Shown: positions 59,621-64,000 of the stretch, piece by piece
How the letters are laid out: the number at the start of each line of letters is the position of its first letter
Numbering within the stretch: position 1 is the stretch's first letter
DNA from: Corbicula japonica
Taxonomy: Eukaryota > Mollusca > Bivalvia > Venerida > Cyrenidae
NCBI GenBank assembly: GCA_038501625.1
Contig: JAZAYU010000005.1
Span: forward strand, 15,397,996 to 15,461,995
DNA: 64,000 nt
Reading direction: 5' to 3'
Notes under the pieces: model-generated
Databases searched by the model: none
The model's input: only the letters and a program-made list of their open reading frames with translations
Told to the model about the DNA's origin: nothing
Made by a program: the position numbers and the translations under genes

Positions 59621-60144
59621 ATAGATCAGAAAAAAACTTGGAACGAATGAAAACCCTGCCAGCAATCTGAGTTGATTAAAAGCTTTGGAAATACTGCCTT
59701 TCTGACTGCCAAGAAGACCAATCAGTCAAGTGAAGTCAAGAACATATTGGCAAAATAGATAATATCAAATAAAATAAATTGCGACCTTGCTTAATTCAAT
59801 AAAATGTGATATTATTATTGCGGAAATAAGAGGTCATTAATTAAAATGATATTTTAAAATATATTTACGTATTATATTTAACTGGTAATTGAACAAGGTT
59901 TGTGTTTATTTACAGTTGACAGAAGATAACTTTTTTGATGGTCACGTAATATAATAATATTTTTAATAAAGCAATACGTATCGTTTGAATAGAATAGTTC
60001 AGGATTTTACATTTAAATGACTATTAATTACACTTGATTACAAGTAACGTTGGAGATTCTTATGCGGAACTAAACTTAGCAATAACTTTATCAGACAAAT
60101 TACAATTTAAACAAACTAGTATTTTAACGTTCTAGCGGAAATCC

Positions 60145-60265
60145 ACCAAATGCTTGAGATTTGAGACTGGTCTCCTGAGACTGTTTTAGGATCTTGGGTC
60201 CAGATCGTTCAATATCAGTGATTGCCTGAAATGTAGACTGGTCAGTTTTATGATTTTAGGCCCTG
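60145..60265 (+). mobile_element. A-family MITE remnant
   Basis: Only TGCTTGAGATTTGAGACTGG and GATCTTGGGTCC remain, followed by a second end-like piece, TTTTATGATTTTAGGCCCTG. Confidence 0.4.
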
Positions 60266-60738
60266 GGCTCAAAACTATGTTAGAATATCAATAAAATTGT
60301 GACATATTATATTATGTAATACGCATGGACAATAAACATGTGATAAACATTTGCATGTTGTTAACTGTATGTTTAAAACTATATTATACACATGTTCGTA
60401 ACCATGTGTTTACAACACTCTATGTTAAGCGAATTTTAAACAGGTTTTAACACATTTGACAATTTTCTGATTGCATTAATTGAGTGACAACATATCCATT
60501 TACTCCATTTGACCTGGCTTTTATTTTAAGCATTTTCAGTTCAGTTCCAGATCGGTTTTAGATTTATGAGATAATTTCTGATCAAGAATCTAACATGCAA
60601 GGTCTTCGACCGGAAATCTTACTTTAATGACCTTTCAGGTCTTTTACCACGTCTTTACCGTTTTAAGCAAACTACTGGTAGGCTATTATGTAAGTTGCCA
60701 TTATGTGAAATGTAACTAACCGAAATGAAAAGTTTATT

Positions 60739-60861
60739 GCCCAAGGTTATAAAAATCTGAGCAAATTTCTCAAATTTCAAGCTTCTGATTGGCTGAAATG
60801 GCAACATGGTACATGACATTTTGAGACTGGTTTTCAAACACTGTTTAATAATCTTCAGCCT
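60739..60861 (+). mobile_element. A-family MITE, diverged
   Basis: GCCCAAGGTTATAAAAATC to AATAATCTTCAGCC with a CTGATTGGCTGAAATGGC arm; the other inner arm is deleted. Confidence 0.6.
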
Positions 60862-61155
60862 ATGTCTACGACAGAAGTAATTAGCATTGAAAAAAAAAGG
60901 TTTCCATATTTACTTCTTCCTTTGAGGATTCATTTCCAATATACAGGAAAACCTTCGAAATAGATTGTGTGGGCATTTATAATGATGTTTTGTGTTGCAT
61001 ATTTACGTGAATAAATGGAACTTTAGGGAATTGTAGGTCTAGCCATGTTTCTTAACAGTTCTAACATTTCTTAACTTATTTGAAATAAAGATACATTAAT
61101 AATTATACTGATTTGTGTAAAGGTTCAGAACTGGATTTTTCCGTTAGAGAGAATC

Positions 61156-61197
<42 letters not shown>

Positions 61198-61211
61198 TAA
61201 TAATAATAATA
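61156..61211 (+). repeat. (TAA)n microsatellite, tail of the LINE
   Basis: About 18 TAA units with one TGA. It lies at the 3' side of the minus-strand LINE, after its ATAAATAAAG, so it probably arose from the element's tail. Confidence 0.85.
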
Positions 61212-61503
61212 AATTCTTTATTTATAGATGGTAACTCTTAAGTTTTGTACAAAGTAAAACAACAATAATACAAATCTTATTTTCAAGAGGCCATCACGAA
61301 ATATTATAACTACACACAAATAAATTAAAATGAAATTAAAAGATGAACAATACAAAATCACACATGTTAATTGGGCAATATTTTGAGAAGGTAAAAATAT
61401 TATAATGTAATACATTATAATACACATACTCAAGAAGTAGAGAAAAAAAAGCAACGACAAATCATTGAGCAGTTACCAGTTTGTGTGTATATCTAGATCC
61501 ATT

Positions 61504-62180
61504 TTAAGAATTTATTGTCAATAAATGCTGTTTGTATGATTTTTAAAATAAATTCAGGGTATATGAATTTTTAATGTGAAAAGGAATTTCATTCCAGATA
61601 ATCATACCAGAGTAACTAAATGTCTTTTTCATAAATTCAGTGTTTAGCTTTGGATGGACAAGACATTGCATTGAGTTAGACCGAAGATTGTAAGACGTAT
61701 TTTGTGTAATTTCTATCAGATCGTGTAAATATTGTGGGGCTCAGTCGTGGAGGGTTTTATAAACAAGAGTGGCTGTGTGATATTTGATACGGTCATTAAA
61801 TGATAACCACTTCAGTTCACTAAAACGTTCTGTATTAGTTGATGAATCTGATTTACCTAGCACTAATTTTGCTAAACGTCTTTGGAAGTTATTAATCCGA
61901 TCTTTGTTGGTTTTTGAACATTGTCCCCACGAGATAACTCCATAATCATGAATCGGTAGAACATACGCATTATAGTAAATTTTCTTTGTTTCAAATGTGA
62001 GGTACTTTGATATTCTATTAAACAGATATATCTTTGAATTTAATTTACTGCAAATTTTATCTATCTGCACTTGCCATTTTATTGAATCATCAACAATAAT
62101 GCCTAAAATATTTTGATAATGTACATTCTCAAGCTGAGTTTGATAAATAATTATCTTTTTAATTGGAAGTGCAATGTCGG
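61504..62180 (-). pseudogene. LINE (non-LTR retrotransposon) ORF2 C-terminal fragment
   Basis: Read on the minus strand, the frame begins near 62180 with LPIKKIIIYQTQLENV, then NILGIIVDDSIKWQVQIDKI, KLNSKIYLFNRISKYL, YYNAYVLPIHDYGVISWGQ, INNFQRRLAKLVLG and WLSFNDRIKYHTATLVYK. Later come NLRSNSMQCL and GMIIWNEIPFHIK. This is the thumb and post-RT region seen in jockey/CR1/I-like LINEs of marine invertebrates; the catalytic RT and endonuclease parts are absent, as in 5'-truncated copies. Stops interrupt the frame at 61741-61743 (TGA) and within the last 15 codons (TAA), and it ends at 61504. The clade cannot be set from this part alone. Confidence 0.85.
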
Positions 62181-62570
62181 TTGTTGAAGACCCTTAATAC
62201 TATTACGGTAAGTGCAGAATGATATATATTCTGCACTTACACAGGTTTCCATTACTTTTCGTTAATCGTTAAAAACAATAAGTGATCTTTTAAAAATATG
62301 AATATTAATAAATATTATGATTATTAATATACAATCATTCTCATACATTCATATCAATTACGTGAATTAACCACTTCAGACAAACGGTAACGACCTTTAC
62401 AAGATGTCTGTTAATATTTTCGACCTTTTTGTTTGTTAAACAATACCCAAACAAAACTTGATCGTTACTCAGTTTCTGTCAGTGTTTAAATGGTATGTAC
62501 GCATTTACTAGCTATTGCCCAGCAATTGCATATTTCGTTATTGTTAATTTACCCTTTTGATTTGCTTCTG

Positions 62571-62683
62571 TGTCCAAGGTTATAAAACTGAGCATGGAAA
62601 CCAGTCTCAAATCTCAAGCATCTGATTGGCTGAAATGGCGACCAGACTGGTTTCCAAACTCAGTTTTATAACCTTCAACCCTG
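62571..62683 (+). mobile_element. A-family MITE, central deletion
   Basis: GTCCAAGGTTATAAAACTGA to AGTTTTATAACCTTCAACCC. The left arm is complete; the right inner arm is missing. Confidence 0.7.
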
Positions 62684-64000
62684 TTATAGTCCTTGTAGTG
62701 AGGCGATTTTTTTGTGAGGCTTTCCATAATACGATTGTTCAATTTATCACTAGTTTCCTTCGGTATTTATAGTTTATTCCCCTTTGGCATCCGCTTTTAT
62801 ATTTTCCTTTTGCGTCTGAAATTTTTCTGACGACCTCGGTTTAATTTTAACATTATTTAAGGAAGTAAACAGTTTTTTGCATGATCGATTTTGATTTGTA
62901 TTAGGTTTGTCGTTCAGTTCTAGAACGGATAATGACCCAGTTTAGTGTTTTTAAGGGCGACAAACTTTAGTAATAAGGTTTTATATGATTAAAGTATACT
63001 GCTTCAAGGGCTGAGTTGTGTAATTATTTAACAGTAAACCACCGTTTTATTGATACCTTAAGCCTAGACGGATGGTTGTCGTAGAGCAAAAATATTAAGA
63101 GGTCGGCAAGAGAATAATACCATCAACAGCAATGTACTAACACATGTTTAACACATGCTGAATTAAAACATCCTAAAATATATTAATAATAACAATGTTA
63201 AAAGTAAAACCTCCATAAGTTCTAACTGAATGAATAAAGAGACTAAATGCTAATTCAGAATTAACTTATCATGAAACACATCGTAAGCAGTTTCAACCTA
63301 TTTTCGTTGCGTTTAATAAAGCAATGTTTGAAGTTTTTGGCAGCAATTTTGCCTCGATAATCCCCACTGGCATCATCATCTGATTTAGACTGTCTATCAT
63401 GTTGCCCCGCGCACATGCTATATTAATTTTGTTTCGCTTAGGGCTGCTCGCCGCATCTCAGCCTGATTCCTATCATAAAAGAACTTTAAACGAATTGTTG
63501 TTGTATTTAATATCAAACGATAATTTTACCCCTGTTTTATGCAAAACCTACATTTTTATAAATCTCCAAAAGTGTTACAAGCTCTAGCAAAGCGAACAAG
63601 CAGAAAAATAAAAGAGAAATCCGAGATAGATTATTGTCACAATAAATTTAGAAGAAAAAACATTAATTGTAATTAATCGTAAGAATCATCTTTATTCATA
63701 ACAAGCCATAAAGGTTAATTTTTTCTTGTAAACGGTTTTTCCCCAATAAGACTGATGAGCTGGTCTCTTACTTAATTTTCAGAAAGCGAAGTGTTCAAAT
63801 CATAAATTGACAAAGAGAAGGTCTTGAAACTATTTGATTAAGTTTCTTTAAGAAATCACCTGAGATTTTATTTGACCCCAATAGATGTTTGCTAATGGTT
63901 TCAAAAACTTCGTGCTATCTAATTAAATGTTTTTTTAAGCTGTAAGACAAGATATTAAGGGCAAGTATAATTTAGTATTTGTGCACGAACTGGAGTATAC
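62684..64000. other. Gene-free right end of the window
   Basis: AT-rich sequence without a recognisable exon, RNA gene or repeat. The short ORF at 63399-63587 has no features of a known protein. Confidence 0.5.

Larger units (their letters stand above)
52439..61155 (+). other. Presumed GPCR intron or intergenic DNA
   Basis: No TM6-TM7 exon or other conserved coding sequence is recognisable. The stretch holds the hairpin at 52948, the GATA tract, the SINE-like pair, the D and G repeats, a short copy of the 442-bp element and two A remnants. The remainder (for example 54680-56590 and 57400-58430) is AT-rich with nothing I can identify. Confidence 0.5.
61156..62190 (-). mobile_element. 5'-truncated LINE copy
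   Basis: Spans the ORF2 fragment, about 290 bases of 3' UTR and the trinucleotide tail. The truncation is near 62190, just before a 13-base-arm palindrome at 62208-62240 (GTAAGTGCAGAAT / ATTCTGCACTTAC). Confidence 0.7.

Noticed and set aside
63399..63587. ORF starting LPRAHAILILFRLGLLAASQ with a signal-like start
   Set aside because: No ATG with good context, no conserved sequence after the hydrophobic part, no promoter or splice evidence.
52439..64000. Search for the GPCR TM6-TM7 exon
   Set aside because: No frame with a TM6 CWxP-like or TM7 NPxxY-like motif preceded by an acceptor was found.

Overview
This window looks like an AT-rich, intron- and repeat-dominated animal genome. A bivalve mollusc is my best guess, from the repeat character and gene types; the species cannot be fixed from the sequence alone. 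Only two ordinary host genes are recognisable, both cut by the window or by introns. At the left is the last coding exon of an ITCH/WWP-type HECT E3 ubiquitin ligase (3444-3616, +), with intron before it and a 3' UTR after it. At 51635-52438 (+) is the first coding exon of a class A peptide GPCR resembling the thyrotropin-releasing-hormone receptor; it ends at a splice donor just before TM6, and the TM6-TM7 exon is not in the window.

Layout. (1) 1-14.4 kb: the ligase 3' end inside a dense field of two palindromic (foldback) MITE families. Family B (about 240 bp, TTAA-flanked, piggyBac-like ends) has 18 copies here. Family A (about 140 bp, near-perfect hairpin) has 21 copies over the window, several of them inserted into B. 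A 2.39-kb TIR element with TA target duplication splits one B copy. (2) 15.5-40.9 kb: a direct tandem segmental duplication, copy 1 at 15499-29317 and copy 2 at 29403-40886. The copies differ by a few percent plus clean insertions, so each copy acts as the empty site for elements in the other: a 2.42-kb element with 4-bp target duplication, a 233-bp TA element, a 421-bp TTAA element and a 442-bp element. This is either a true recent duplication or two haplotypes placed end to end by the assembler. (3) 41-46.5 kb: a 250-bp MITE, a 53-bp minisatellite, dispersed repeats, and a small local duplication. The local duplication carries a TATA box followed at identical spacing by an ATG and a hydrophobic leader, possibly first exons of a small secreted-peptide gene. 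(4) 46.5-50.4 kb: a decayed DIRS-like tyrosine-recombinase retrotransposon, with gag-like zinc knuckle, internally deleted RT, RNase H and YR, inserted into the second unit of that local duplication. (5) 50.4-64 kb: the GPCR exon and its presumed long intron, with a GATA microsatellite, an inverted pair of tRNA-like SINEs, more D/G repeats, and a 3' LINE fragment with a trinucleotide tail.

Nothing here forms an operon, CRISPR or defence system. The biological interest lies in transposon architecture, the filled/empty-site comparisons and the tandem duplication. All identity statements rest on reading the sequence; no database search was run.
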